Both the position numbers and the translations under genes were made by a program. A DNA stretch of 32,540 bases from Actinomycetota bacterium (lineage in GTDB: Bacteria > Actinomycetota > Acidimicrobiia > Acidimicrobiales > CAIXPF01), in contig VGBO01000026.1 of NCBI GenBank assembly GCA_016870475.1, positions 1 to 32,540 on the forward strand. Direction: 5' to 3'. The notes beneath the pieces are model-generated. The model saw only the letters and a list, made by a program, of their open reading frames with translations, was not told the DNA's origin and did no database searches. Shown here piece after piece: positions 23,886 to 32,540 of this stretch (its first letter is position 1; the number at the start of each line of letters is the position of its first letter).

Positions 23886-25431
23886 TCTGCACCCGGTGCC
23901 AGCCGGTGGCACCGTCGGGGGCGACGTCCTGTTCGACCTGCGTCTGGGTCTCCCCCTGCCCGTCGGTGGCGCGGACCCGGATGCGGTGCAGCCCCGGGGT
24001 GGCCTCCCAGTCGAGGAGCCACTGCACCCACGTGGCCGGGCCGGCACCGCCGGCGAGTCGCGCCCGCTGCCAGGGGCCCTCGTCGACGGACACCTCGACC
24101 GCCCGCACCCCCCGGACCGGGGCCCAGGCGACCCCGGCGATGGTGGTCCGCCCTGCGGCGAGGCGGGTTCCGGCCCGGGGGACGTCGATGCGGGACTGGG
24201 TCTTGATCGGTCCGAGCTTCGCCCATCCCCGGGGGACCCAGTAGCCGTTGCGGTCCCAGGGGACGAGGTCGATCGCGGCGAGCCACTTCGTCGCCGACAC
24301 GTACCCGTAGATGCCCGGGACCACGAGCCGGGCCGGGAACCCGTGGCGGTAGGGGAGCGGCTCGCCGTTCATGCCGACCGCCACCATCGCCGCACGTCCG
24401 TCGAGGGCGACCGACGTGGGGAACCCGGCCGTCCACCCGTCGACCGAGCGGCTCATCACCTGCTCGCCCTCGGCGAGGACGCCCGCCTCCTCGAGCAGAC
24501 GGGCGAGGGGTACGCCGGTCCAGCGGGCGTTGCCGACGAGCTCGTCGCCGACCTCGTTCGACACGCACGCGAGGGTGATCTCCTCCTCGACGAGCGGCAT
24601 CTCGAGCAGGTCGGCGTAGCGGAGGGTCCGGGGTCGCTGCACGAGCCCACCGATGTCGAGTGTCCAGCCGGCGACGTCGACCCGCGGGACGATGAACGCC
24701 GTGTCGATCCGGTAGAAGGCGTCGTTCGGGGTGACGGCCGGCGAGAGCCCGGGGACGACTCCGTCGAAGGTGGACGTCGCCACCGGGCCGCGCACCGTGG
24801 GCGCAGGGAGGGCACCGACCGGTGGCGGGGTCGCGGGTCCCCACGAGCGGATGCGGCGCACGGTCGCCGGGGCGAGTACTGCGAACGCACCCCCCGCCGC
24901 GGCGAGCCCGAGGAAGCTTCGTCGGGTGCCGGGCGGGTCGAGCGGCGACGCCGTCGGGGCGTCGACCCCCTCTCCGTCCCGTGCGGGCCGGCCACCCCTC
25001 GCCGCGCGCACGAGCACCCCGGTCGTCACGGCTCCGGCGACGCCGGCGAGCAGCGCCGCGACACCGGAACGGAACGGTGCGTCGATCGTCCCGGCGGCGA
25101 GCGCTCCGATCACCGCGCACGGAGCGGCGACCGCCCACGGCAACCACGGTCGCCGGGCCGTCCGCCGTCCCGTCGCCGCGCCGACGGCCGCGAGCACGGC
25201 GAGGACGGCGAGGACGACGACCGGTTTCGTGAACGGGGCGAATGCGTCGATGCCGGCCCGCAGCACCGCGCCAGGGGCACGGTCGACGACCGCGTCGGCG
25301 ACGGCGGCCACGGGCGACGGCGAACGGAGGACGACGGCGGCGACGTCGCCGGTGGCGCTGCCGACCGCGGCGCCGACCACCCCGCCGAGCGCGGCGGCGC
25401 CGGCCGCCTTCCGGCGGGGCGCGCTCGTCAT
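23872..25431 (-). CDS. Membrane-anchored molybdopterin-dependent oxidoreductase (sulfite oxidase-like)
   Basis: N-terminal TM helices, RRSFLGLAAAGGAFAVLAP; then YRIDTAFIVPRVDVAGWTLDIGGLVQRP, ITLACVSNEVGDELVGNARWTGVPLARLL, YGYVSATKWLAAIDL. ATG overlaps the upstream stop (ATGA). Confidence 0.9.
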   Translation of the reverse strand: MTSAPRRKAAGAAALGGVVGAAVGSATGDVAAVVLRSPSPVAAVADAVVDRAPGAVLRAGIDAFAPFTKPVVVLAVLAVLAAVGAATGRRTARRPWLPWAVAAPCAVIGALAAGTIDAPFRSGVAALLAGVAGAVTTGVLVRAARGGRPARDGEGVDAPTASPLDPPGTRRSFLGLAAAGGAFAVLAPATVRRIRSWGPATPPPVGALPAPTVRGPVATSTFDGVVPGLSPAVTPNDAFYRIDTAFIVPRVDVAGWTLDIGGLVQRPRTLRYADLLEMPLVEEEITLACVSNEVGDELVGNARWTGVPLARLLEEAGVLAEGEQVMSRSVDGWTAGFPTSVALDGRAAMVAVGMNGEPLPYRHGFPARLVVPGIYGYVSATKWLAAIDLVPWDRNGYWVPRGWAKLGPIKTQSRIDVPRAGTRLAAGRTTIAGVAWAPVRGVRAVEVSVDEGPWQRARLAGGAGPATWVQWLLDWEATPGLHRIRVRATDGQGETQTQVEQDVAPDGATGWHRVQITVD

Positions 25432-26837
25432 CGTGAGGCCTCCTCGTAGACGAGGAGGCGGCGGTGGACCTGTCCCGACACGGTGAGCGGGAGTTCGTCC
25501 ACGATGGCCTGCGCGAGGGGCCGGGCGTGCGGGGCGACGGCGGCGAGGCGTTCGGCGAGGTCGCTGAGGAACGGTGGGTCCTCCGGGTCGGTGGGGACGG
25601 TCACCGCCACGGCGATGGAACCGCGGACCGGGTCGGGCCGTGGGACCACGGCGACCTGGTGCAGCCGGGGGTCCTCGGCGAGTACGGCCTCGACGTCGGC
25701 GGGGTGCACCGGCGCCCCGTCGACGGCGAACGTGTCGCCGATCCGTCCCGAGGGTCGGGGTCGGCCCGGGTGATCGGCCTCCGCGACCCGGTCGCCGGTC
25801 GCCCACCCCTGCGGGGTCCGCGGCGCGCGCCCGCGCGCCCGGACTGCCGTTCCGGGCCCTTCGACCGTGATCTGCGCGGGTCGTTCGCCGTCGTGCAGGA
25901 CCGCTCCGACGACCCCGTCGACCGTGTCGTCGTCGATGCTCACCCACCCACCGGCCTCGGCTGCGGTGTAGCGGCGCTGGACGGTCGCGCCGAACCGTGC
26001 ACCGATCCGCCGTAGGGCGGCGTCGGTGACCGGTCCTCCGGTCGCGATCACGGTGCCGACCTCGACGTCGTCGCCGTCGACGCCGAGGACCCGTCCGAGC
26101 TGGCCGATGCCCGCCCACAGCACGTCCGGTCGCCGGTCGGCGAGGTCGGCCGTCGCCCGTCGGGGCGCCCACCGGTCGGTGCAGATCACGCTCCCGCCTC
26201 CGGCGAGCGCTCCCAGCACGAACCGGAGGGTCGGTCCGTGAGCGACGGGGGTCCACACGGCGGCCCGTCCACCACCGAGAGGCGGGTCGGCGCGCAACCA
26301 GAACCGTTCGAGCTGGGTGGCGGTGTAGGCGAACACCCCGGGCTCCCCGGTTCCGCCGGTGCTCGGCACCCACAGCTCTGCGGTCGCCCCGACGAGCGGC
26401 TGGTGGGCGGTCCGCTCGTCGAGCGGTGCCTCCTCGCCGTGGCCGCAACCGAACGCGGCGAAGGGCAGGGGTGCGGCCGGGTCGACGAGGGCGGCCCGGT
26501 CCCGGAGCGGAGAGGGCAGCGACCGGTCGCCGATGACGAGGTCGGCGGCGAGCAGGTCGGCGGCGGCCTCGAGCTCGCGAGGCCACCAGTCGAGGAGCAG
26601 CGGTGCGGCGGTCGCGCCGGCGGCGAGCACGGCGAGCGTGGCGGCGACCTGCGTCGGTCCCGACGGGAGAGCGACGGCGACGACCCGGCCGGGCCCGATC
26701 CCGCGACGCCGGAGGCCTGCAGCGAGCGACGCAACGAGCTCGGCGAGGCTGTGGTGGTCGAGTGGTGCTCCGACGCCGCCGAGGACGGCCGGTCGGTCGC
26801 CCCGCCGGGCGAGGTCGCCGATGGTGCGGAGTATCAC
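25428..26837 (-). CDS. ANL-superfamily AMP-dependent ligase-like protein with degenerate catalytic motifs
   Basis: VVAVALPSGPTQVAATLAVLAAGATAAPLLL, GWATGDRV, GRIGDTFAVDGAPVHPADVEAVL. A3-like STGGTGEPG and A10-like LPLTVSGQVHRR lack the usual lysines. Confidence 0.85.
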   Translation of the reverse strand: MILRTIGDLARRGDRPAVLGGVGAPLDHHSLAELVASLAAGLRRRGIGPGRVVAVALPSGPTQVAATLAVLAAGATAAPLLLDWWPRELEAAADLLAADLVIGDRSLPSPLRDRAALVDPAAPLPFAAFGCGHGEEAPLDERTAHQPLVGATAELWVPSTGGTGEPGVFAYTATQLERFWLRADPPLGGGRAAVWTPVAHGPTLRFVLGALAGGGSVICTDRWAPRRATADLADRRPDVLWAGIGQLGRVLGVDGDDVEVGTVIATGGPVTDAALRRIGARFGATVQRRYTAAEAGGWVSIDDDTVDGVVGAVLHDGERPAQITVEGPGTAVRARGRAPRTPQGWATGDRVAEADHPGRPRPSGRIGDTFAVDGAPVHPADVEAVLAEDPRLHQVAVVPRPDPVRGSIAVAVTVPTDPEDPPFLSDLAERLAAVAPHARPLAQAIVDELPLTVSGQVHRRLLVYEEASR

Positions 26838-26854
26838 GGTCGGTGCCCGTTCAC

Positions 26855-27313
26855 TCAGCGGGGCGTCAGCTCGACGCTCACCCGCACGCCGGACAGCGCC
26901 GTGTCGGTGAACGTTCGCACGACCTTCACCTGGTCGGTCTCGATGTACACGGAGGTTCGCTGCGTGCCGCTCTCGTCGGCCACGACCCGGTCGGTGGGCG
27001 TCCACCCGGCGGCGGCGACGGCGGCGTCGACCTCGGCGACGACCTTGTCGTACGGCCGGTCGACGAGCCAGGTGACCGACCGACCGATCGGCACGGCGCC
27101 GGTGTCCGGCCGGGCGATGTAGTTGATGATGATCGCCCCTGCCGGTGGGGTGAACTCCGCCGGGAACCAGCTCGGCACCGTGGATGCGACCGGCCGCACG
27201 TCGTCCGCGATGCCGGTCGGCCCGCTCGTCCCGCCGCAGGCGGCAAGGACCGACACGGCGAGGGCGAGGGCCATCGTGCCGATCGCCGTCCGACCGTTCC
27301 GGCTCCGTTCCAC
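26855..27313 (-). CDS. Putative lipoprotein
   Basis: MERSRNGRTAIGTMALALAVSVLAACGGTSG signal peptide with lipobox VLAAC; no further domain recognised. Confidence 0.72.
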   Translation of the reverse strand: MERSRNGRTAIGTMALALAVSVLAACGGTSGPTGIADDVRPVASTVPSWFPAEFTPPAGAIIINYIARPDTGAVPIGRSVTWLVDRPYDKVVAEVDAAVAAAGWTPTDRVVADESGTQRTSVYIETDQVKVVRTFTDTALSGVRVSVELTPR

Positions 27314-27418
27314 CGCTCTATTCTTCCCGGCCCGCGGCCCGTGTGCCGACCCCGCCGCGCCCGAGGGGCCGACGTCCCCGCGCTTGCGGTCGGCTCCGGC
27401 CCGGCGGAGACTGGGCGG

Positions 27419-27715
27419 GTGATCATCCGTGTCGACCGTGGCGGCCCTTCCCTGCTCGAACCGGAGGACTGCACGAGGTTCCACGTCGACGTCGTCGACC
27501 CCGTCGGCGGCGACGAGGTGCTCGGCCTGCTCGGCACGTGGTCGGCGGGTGGCGACGGATCCCACGTGTGGATCCGGATCGAGGCGCTGCGGGTCGCGGT
27601 GGCGGGTCGTGTGGGCCCGACGTGGGAGTCCGACTTCGCGGGAATGGTCTCCTACGCCGCGTCGAAGGGCTGGCTCGACGAGTCGGGTTCGGCGATCCGG
27701 GCGCATCTCGCCTGA
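27419..27715 (+). CDS. Small conserved-looking hypothetical protein (98 aa)
   Basis: MIIRVDRGGPSLLEPEDCTRFHVDVVDPVGGDEVLGLLGTWSAGGDGSHVWIRIEALR...; GTG 27419 with GAGACT at 6-nt spacing; convergent with DUF983. Confidence 0.65.
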   Translation: MIIRVDRGGPSLLEPEDCTRFHVDVVDPVGGDEVLGLLGTWSAGGDGSHVWIRIEALRVAVAGRVGPTWESDFAGMVSYAASKGWLDESGSAIRAHLA

Positions 27716-27727
27716 GTCGCCGCAGCG

Positions 27728-28126
27728 TCAGGGCGCGTACCTCGGGTCGAGCTCCTCGAGGGTCGCGGGGCGCATGCCGAGGTCGACGGCGGTCCAGACG
27801 AGCTGGGAGAACGGCCAGAACAGGATCGGCATCCCCACGGCGGTGCCGATCCCGGCGGTCATCATCGGCACCATGGGCACGTGCGGGTAGGTCACGATCG
27901 CACCGACGACCACGACGATGGCGAGCACCCCGAAGCTCACGATCGTGTTCACGCCGACCCCGCCGACCCAGTGGCCGGCGACCCGGTCGGTGCGCAGGCC
28001 GCAGGTCGGGCAGCTCTCCTCGAGGCGGAACCAGTTCGCCAGCACCCCGCGGGTGCCGCACTGCGGGCAACGGAGGGTGAGCGCCCGGAGAGCGAGCGCC
28101 AGGTAGGACGGTGTTGCGAGGGCCAC
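27728..28126 (-). CDS. DUF983 zinc-ribbon membrane protein
   Basis: LRCPQCGTRGVLANWFRLEESCPTCGLRTDRVAGHWVGG followed by two TM helices. Confidence 0.88.
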   Translation of the reverse strand: MALATPSYLALALRALTLRCPQCGTRGVLANWFRLEESCPTCGLRTDRVAGHWVGGVGVNTIVSFGVLAIVVVVGAIVTYPHVPMVPMMTAGIGTAVGMPILFWPFSQLVWTAVDLGMRPATLEELDPRYAP

Positions 28127-28213
28127 CCGACGATCGTAGGCCCCCTGCCCCGACGCCCGGCGAAGTATCGTCGGGAGGCCCGCGGGGGGCGGACGGACGA
28201 CGGAGGACGATCG

Positions 28214-28414
28214 ATGGGCTGGCGTGTCGTGGTCGACATGGACCTGTGCGAGTCGAACGCGGTGTGCATGGGCATCCTGCCCGACGTCTTCGAGGTCCGC
28301 GACGACGACCTCCTCTACGTGCTCGAGGAACGGCCGGCCGACGCCGATCGCGCCAAGGTCGCCGAGGCGGTCGCCCGCTGCCCCAAGCAGGCGATCCGCA
28401 TCGCCGAGGACTGA
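28214..28414 (+). CDS. Small ferredoxin (3Fe-4S/4Fe-4S type)
   Basis: 66 aa: VVVDMDLCESNAVCMGILPDVFEVRDDDLLYVLEE...VARCPKQAIRI. SD ggagga. Confidence 0.9.
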   Translation: MGWRVVVDMDLCESNAVCMGILPDVFEVRDDDLLYVLEERPADADRAKVAEAVARCPKQAIRIAED

Positions 28415-28420
28415 GCGGGG

Positions 28421-29644
28421 TTGGCCCCCGCCGGCCTCCCGCGTCGGATCGTCGTGGTCGGCGCGTCGCTCGCCGGCTGGAACGCCGTGCGCGCGCTGCG
28501 TGCCGAAGGGTTCGACGGCGAGTTGACCCTCGTCGGTGAGGAGCCGCACCTGCCCTACGACCGTCCGCCGCTGTCGAAGGACTACCTGGCGGGTCGGGTC
28601 GACCGCGGCCGGCTCGATCTGACCGCACACGACGACGTCGATGCCCTCGCCCTCGATCGTCGGCTCGGGATCGCCGCCACCGGGCTGGACCTCGGTGACC
28701 GCATCCTCCGGCTCGGCGACGGGACGGACCTGTCCTGGGACGGGCTCGTCGTGGCGACCGGGGCCCGGGTCCGTCGACTTCCCGGCACGGAGGCCCTCGC
28801 CGGCGTCTTCGCCCTGCGGACGCTCGAGGACGCCGACGCGCTCCGTGCCGATCTCGCCGGCGGACCCCGTCGGGTCGTGGTCCTCGGCGCCGGCTTCATC
28901 GGGCTCGAGGTGGCGGCCACGGCGCGCCTCGCCGGCCACGACGTCACCGTCGTCGAGGCGGCGCCGACCCCGCTCGTGCGCTCGGTCGGCGAACTCGTCG
29001 GCCGCACGGTCGCCGAACTGCACCGGGACCACGGTGTCGACGTCCGTCTCGGAGTCGGGGTCGAGGGGATCGAGGGTGAGGCACGGGTCACCGCCGTGCG
29101 GCTCGCCGACGGGACGCGCCTCCCCGCCGACGTGGTCGTCGCCGGGATCGGGGTCGTCCCCGCGGTCGACTGGCTCGACGGGTCGGGGCTCGCCGTCGAC
29201 AACGGCGTGCGCTGCGACGGTACGTGCCTCGCCGCACCCGGTGTGGTCGCCGCGGGCGACGCAGCGACGTTCCCGAACGCGCTCTTCGACGACGAGGTGA
29301 TGCGGGTCGAGCACTGGGACCACGCCATCGCGATGGGGGCCTTCGCGGCGCGGCGGCTCCTCGCCGGCGACGGCTGGGACCCCGCCGAGCGGTTCGCCCC
29401 GGTGCCGTTCTTCTGGTCCGACCAGTACGACCGCAAGCTGCAGTCCGTCGGCAGGATCGGCCCAGGCGACGAGGTGGAACTGTTCGACGGCGATCCCGCC
29501 GAGCGTCGCTTCGTGACCGTGCACGTGCGGGACGGCCGGGTGGTCGGCGCCTTCGGCATGAACCGTCCGCGGCACGTGATGCGCCTCCGGGGGCTGATCG
29601 CGGAGCGGGCCGATCTCGACCGGGTCCGGACCGAGCTCGCGTGA
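28421..29644 (+). CDS. NAD(P)H-dependent FAD ferredoxin reductase
   Basis: RIVVVGASLAGWNAVRALR, LPYDRPPLSKDYL, LVVATGARVRRLPG, VVLGAGFIGLEVAATARLAGHDVTVVE, VVAAGDAATFPN. TTG start. Confidence 0.92.
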   Translation: MAPAGLPRRIVVVGASLAGWNAVRALRAEGFDGELTLVGEEPHLPYDRPPLSKDYLAGRVDRGRLDLTAHDDVDALALDRRLGIAATGLDLGDRILRLGDGTDLSWDGLVVATGARVRRLPGTEALAGVFALRTLEDADALRADLAGGPRRVVVLGAGFIGLEVAATARLAGHDVTVVEAAPTPLVRSVGELVGRTVAELHRDHGVDVRLGVGVEGIEGEARVTAVRLADGTRLPADVVVAGIGVVPAVDWLDGSGLAVDNGVRCDGTCLAAPGVVAAGDAATFPNALFDDEVMRVEHWDHAIAMGAFAARRLLAGDGWDPAERFAPVPFFWSDQYDRKLQSVGRIGPGDEVELFDGDPAERRFVTVHVRDGRVVGAFGMNRPRHVMRLRGLIAERADLDRVRTELA

Positions 29645-30138
29645 CCGAGGAGGTCGTCGAGTGGATCGGCGACGACGGCGCGGTGCTCGGCGTCGTGGCG
29701 CGCCGGAGGATGCGGGCGGACGTGCTCCGGCACCGGGCCGTCTACGTGGTCGTCACCCGCACCGACGGGCGCCTCGTCGTGCACCGGCGCGCCGACCACA
29801 AGGACGTGTGGCCCGGTCGCTGGGACGTCTGCTTCGGCGGGGTGGTCGCTGTCGGCGAGACGTGGGACGCAGCCGCGGCGCGGGAACTCGCCGAGGAGGC
29901 GGGGATCGAGGGCGCCGACCTGGTCCGGATCGGTTCGTTCGACCATCGCGACCTCGACGTGGCGGTGCAGGGTGTCGTCTTCCGTGTCGTCACCGACGAC
30001 CGGGTCGTGCCCGTCGACGCGGAGGTCGCGGAGGTGGCCGAGGTCGCCGCCGGTGACCTCGCCGAATGGCTCGCGGCGACCGACGTGTGCCCGGACAGCG
30101 TCGCCGGCGTCGTGCCGTTGCTCGTCGCGTCGACGTGA
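29641..30138 (+). CDS. NUDIX hydrolase
   Basis: GGVVAVGETWDAAAARELAEEAGI Nudix box; MRADVLRHRAVYVVV N-terminus. GTG overlaps the preceding TGA. Confidence 0.9.
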   Translation: MTEEVVEWIGDDGAVLGVVARRRMRADVLRHRAVYVVVTRTDGRLVVHRRADHKDVWPGRWDVCFGGVVAVGETWDAAAARELAEEAGIEGADLVRIGSFDHRDLDVAVQGVVFRVVTDDRVVPVDAEVAEVAEVAAGDLAEWLAATDVCPDSVAGVVPLLVAST

Positions 30139-30149
30139 GCGCGACGGCG

Positions 30150-30164
30150 TGACCGGGCCGGTCA
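30150..30164. terminator. Palindromic terminator-like dyad at NUDIX/pepN junction
   Basis: TGACCGG-G-CCGGTCA; pepN stop (30162-30164) is in the right arm. Confidence 0.4.
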
Positions 30165-32540
30165 GGCGAGCGCGGACCTGAGCGACGGTCCCGCTCGGCC
30201 GGCGACGGCGACGTGCACGCCGAGCTTCTCGAGGGTCTGCTCGACGCTGCGTGCCCCCTGGGCGACCGGGTGGGCGGTGAGGAACGTCGTGACCGCGTCG
30301 GCGAGCGCCGGATCGGTGATGGTGGTCACCGTCGAGACCATCCGACTGATGCTGTTGGAGGGGAACCGCTCGCAGAGGACGTCCCAGTTCGCGGCGACGA
30401 ACGCCCAGACCTCGGTGGCGCGCTCCCGGTTCGCGATAGCCCGGGCGATCACGAACGGCGCGTCCTGGGTCTTCACGTCGCCGTCGCGGCAGCGTCGGAG
30501 GGTGCGGTCCATGCATGCGGCGTCACCGAAGTCGGCGAGCGCGTACAGGTAGCGGCGGGCGTCCTGGGGGGTCGCCGCGGTGTCGGCGCGTCGCAGGTGG
30601 GTCTCCCACTGCCCGACGTCGCCGACCGCCGCGGTCACGTTCACGGCGGCGGCGAGCAACGCCGGGTCCGCCGCGGGGTCGTCGAGGAGTCGTTCGGCGC
30701 GGCGCAGGACCGCGGGGTCGCGTCCGAGGGTGCCGGCGAGCCCGAACAGCGTCGCCCGGAGTTCGCGACGCCGGTCGTCGTCGTCGGCGGCGGCCTCGTG
30801 GCCGACGACGTCGAGCGCCGGTCCGGCGAGGTCGACGACGACCGAACGGAGGCGGGCGAGGTCGTCGCCCTGCACGAACCGGGCCAGCCCGCCGAGCACC
30901 CCGGCGATCCGCTGCCAGACCGAGAGGTCGTCGTCGTCGGCGAGCTCACGACACAGGGCGAGCACGGCGGCGGCGTCGGTGCGCCCGGCGAGCAGCGCCG
31001 CCCAGGCGTCGTCGACGAGCGCGTACCGTTCGATCGGCGCGAGCAGGTCCTGCGCCCGGGTCGTCAGCGCCCGGCGGCCGGCGTCGTCGTAGTGCACCCG
31101 GAAGAACCCGTGCCCGCCGGCGTTCACGACGACGGCGTCGGCGGCGCCACCGAGATCGATCGTCGTCGTCTCGGCGTCGAGGAGGGTCCGCAGACCTTCA
31201 CGACGACCGCCACGGACCACGTCGACGATCACCGGGACGTGCCAGCGTCCGTCGCCGCCGCCCGCGTAGCGGAAGTGCTCCTGGCGGAGCTCGAGCGAGG
31301 TGCGGTCCGCGCCGGTGGACGCGTCGACGAGCGGGAACCCGCCCTGGAAGATCCAGGTGTCGGCGAGCGCCCGGACGGGTTGGCCGGTCGCCTCCTCGAG
31401 CGCGTCCCACAGGTCGGTGGTCTGGGTGTTCGCGTAGGCGTGGCGGCTCAGGTAGCGGTGCACCCCGGCGCGGAACGCCTCCTCCCCGAGGTACTGCTCG
31501 AGCATGCGGACGATCGCCGCACCCTTCTCGTAGGTGAGGATGTCGTACATGCCCTCGGCATCGGCCGGGGAGACGACCTCGAACTCGATGGGGCGGGTCG
31601 ACGCGAGCGCGTCGGTGTCGTAGGCGGCGGTCTTCATGAGACCGAAGTCGACCCACCGCTTCCAGTCGGGCCGGAACGCGTCGGTCGCCTTCATCTCCAT
31701 GAACGTGGCGAAGGCCTCCTTCAGCCACAGGCCTTCCCACCACGCCATGGTGACGAGGTCACCGAACCACATGTGGGCGATCTCGTGCGCGATGACGTCG
31801 GCGGCACGCTGCAGCTCCGGCTGGGTGGCGGTCGCCGGGTCGATCAGCAGCAGGACCTCCCGGAAGGTGACGCACCCGAGGTTCTCCATCGCTCCGAACG
31901 CGAAGTCGGGCACGGCGACGAGGTCGAGCTTGTCGCCCGGGTACGCGATGCCGAAGTACTCCTCGAAGTACCGCAGCGAGAACGCCCCGGCCTCGAGAGC
32001 GAACGACGTGAGGTGCCCCTGCCCGAGCGGGTGGACGATGCGCAGCGGCGTGCCGTTCACGTCGACCGGTTCGGTCGCCTCGAGGGGGCCGACGATGAAC
32101 GCGAGCAGGTACGTCGACATGACCATCGTGTCGGCGAACCGGATCCGGACCCGGCCGTCACCCGTCGGGGTGCGCTCGACCTCGGGGCCGCAGGACAGCG
32201 CGAACAGCTCGTCGTCGACGACGAGGGTGACGGCGAACGTGGCCTTCGCGTCGGGCTCGTCCCAGCAGGGGAACGCCCGTCGGGCGTTCGTCGACTCGAA
32301 CTGCGTCGTCGCGATCGTTCGTTCGACGCCTTCGTGGTCTCGGAACGTCGACCGGTAGAAGCCGCGCAGCTTGTCGTTGAGCACCCCGCGGAACCGGCAG
32401 TGCAGCTCGTGCTCGCCGGCGGCGACGGTGCCCACGAGCCGGAACGTCACCCGTTCGGTCGCCTCGTCGAACTCGGCGGTGGCGGCGACGCGTTCGCCGA
32501 CGGCCGTGCGCACCCACGCCTCCTCCACGGACAGTTCGAT
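30162..32540 (-). CDS. pepN: Aminopeptidase N (M1 family), 5' end outside the window
   Basis: GAMENLGCVTFRE, VIAHEIAHMWFGDLVTMAWWEGLWLKEAFATFME (HExxH-18-E), TTQFESTNARRAFPCWDEPDAKATF. Frame continues to the window edge (IELSVEEAW). Confidence 0.96.
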   Translation of the reverse strand: MELSVEEAWVRTAVGERVAATAEFDEATERVTFRLVGTVAAGEHELHCRFRGVLNDKLRGFYRSTFRDHEGVERTIATTQFESTNARRAFPCWDEPDAKATFAVTLVVDDELFALSCGPEVERTPTGDGRVRIRFADTMVMSTYLLAFIVGPLEATEPVDVNGTPLRIVHPLGQGHLTSFALEAGAFSLRYFEEYFGIAYPGDKLDLVAVPDFAFGAMENLGCVTFREVLLLIDPATATQPELQRAADVIAHEIAHMWFGDLVTMAWWEGLWLKEAFATFMEMKATDAFRPDWKRWVDFGLMKTAAYDTDALASTRPIEFEVVSPADAEGMYDILTYEKGAAIVRMLEQYLGEEAFRAGVHRYLSRHAYANTQTTDLWDALEEATGQPVRALADTWIFQGGFPLVDASTGADRTSLELRQEHFRYAGGGDGRWHVPVIVDVVRGGRREGLRTLLDAETTTIDLGGAADAVVVNAGGHGFFRVHYDDAGRRALTTRAQDLLAPIERYALVDDAWAALLAGRTDAAAVLALCRELADDDDLSVWQRIAGVLGGLARFVQGDDLARLRSVVVDLAGPALDVVGHEAAADDDDRRRELRATLFGLAGTLGRDPAVLRRAERLLDDPAADPALLAAAVNVTAAVGDVGQWETHLRRADTAATPQDARRYLYALADFGDAACMDRTLRRCRDGDVKTQDAPFVIARAIANRERATEVWAFVAANWDVLCERFPSNSISRMVSTVTTITDPALADAVTTFLTAHPVAQGARSVEQTLEKLGVHVAVAGRAGPSLRSALA

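Noticed and set aside
22808-25147. 779-aa minus-strand ORF spanning the molybdopterin oxidoreductase and the P1 peptidase
   Set aside because: Out-of-frame reading of the oxidoreductase followed by antisense of the peptidase; both true frames show family motifs.
27728-30516. Long minus-strand ORFs (615 and 644 aa) opposite the ferredoxin reductase and NUDIX genes
   Set aside because: Only the final 132 aa of the first (DUF983) is supported; the rest is antisense to clear Rossmann/NUDIX proteins.
1-32540. CRISPR array, IS element, rRNA or prophage
   Set aside because: No regularly spaced repeats, terminal inverted repeats with transposase, rRNA motifs or phage structural genes seen by eye.

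Overview
GC-rich, actinobacterial-looking window, densely packed with chromosomal metabolic genes. I see no integrase, transposase, CRISPR array, rRNA or phage module. Content in order: the first 20 codons of a ribbon-helix-helix protein (minus strand, cut by the window edge), a thiolase, a CrtO-like acyltransferase, a CrtZ-type hydroxylase, dxs, a PAP2-type membrane protein plus a hotdog thioesterase, tldD-tldE, a PHP phosphoesterase, an fmdB-mtnP operon, a galU homologue, moeA-moaA-moaC, a small membrane protein with a structured 5' UTR, tRNA-Ala(CGC), a surface-polysaccharide-like gene pair, a CaiB/BaiF CoA-transferase, an AlkA-like glycosylase, a phosphoribosyltransferase, a DUF2520-panC-panB operon divergent from a P1-family peptidase, a lipoprotein/degenerate-ANL/molybdopterin-oxidoreductase operon, a DUF983 protein, ferredoxin plus ferredoxin reductase plus NUDIX, and a partial pepN. 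I found no clearly new multi-gene defence or mobile system. The observations most worth a second look are: (1) a CIRCE/HrcA operator in front of fmdB-mtnP; (2) a GalU homologue with an in-frame deletion removing the catalytic-Asp segment; (3) a perfect 13-bp inverted repeat right after the tRNA gene with the next gene's start codon in its loop; (4) a likely CTG start in a CTGA overlap; (5) a 10-bp long-range stem enclosing two hairpins next to a Shine-Dalgarno; (6) window-wide leaderless promoter spacing; (7) stop codons embedded in dyads at convergent gene ends; (8) an ANL enzyme lacking both motif lysines; (9) a P1 peptidase beside the pantothenate operon. All homology calls come from recognising motifs by eye; no searches were run.
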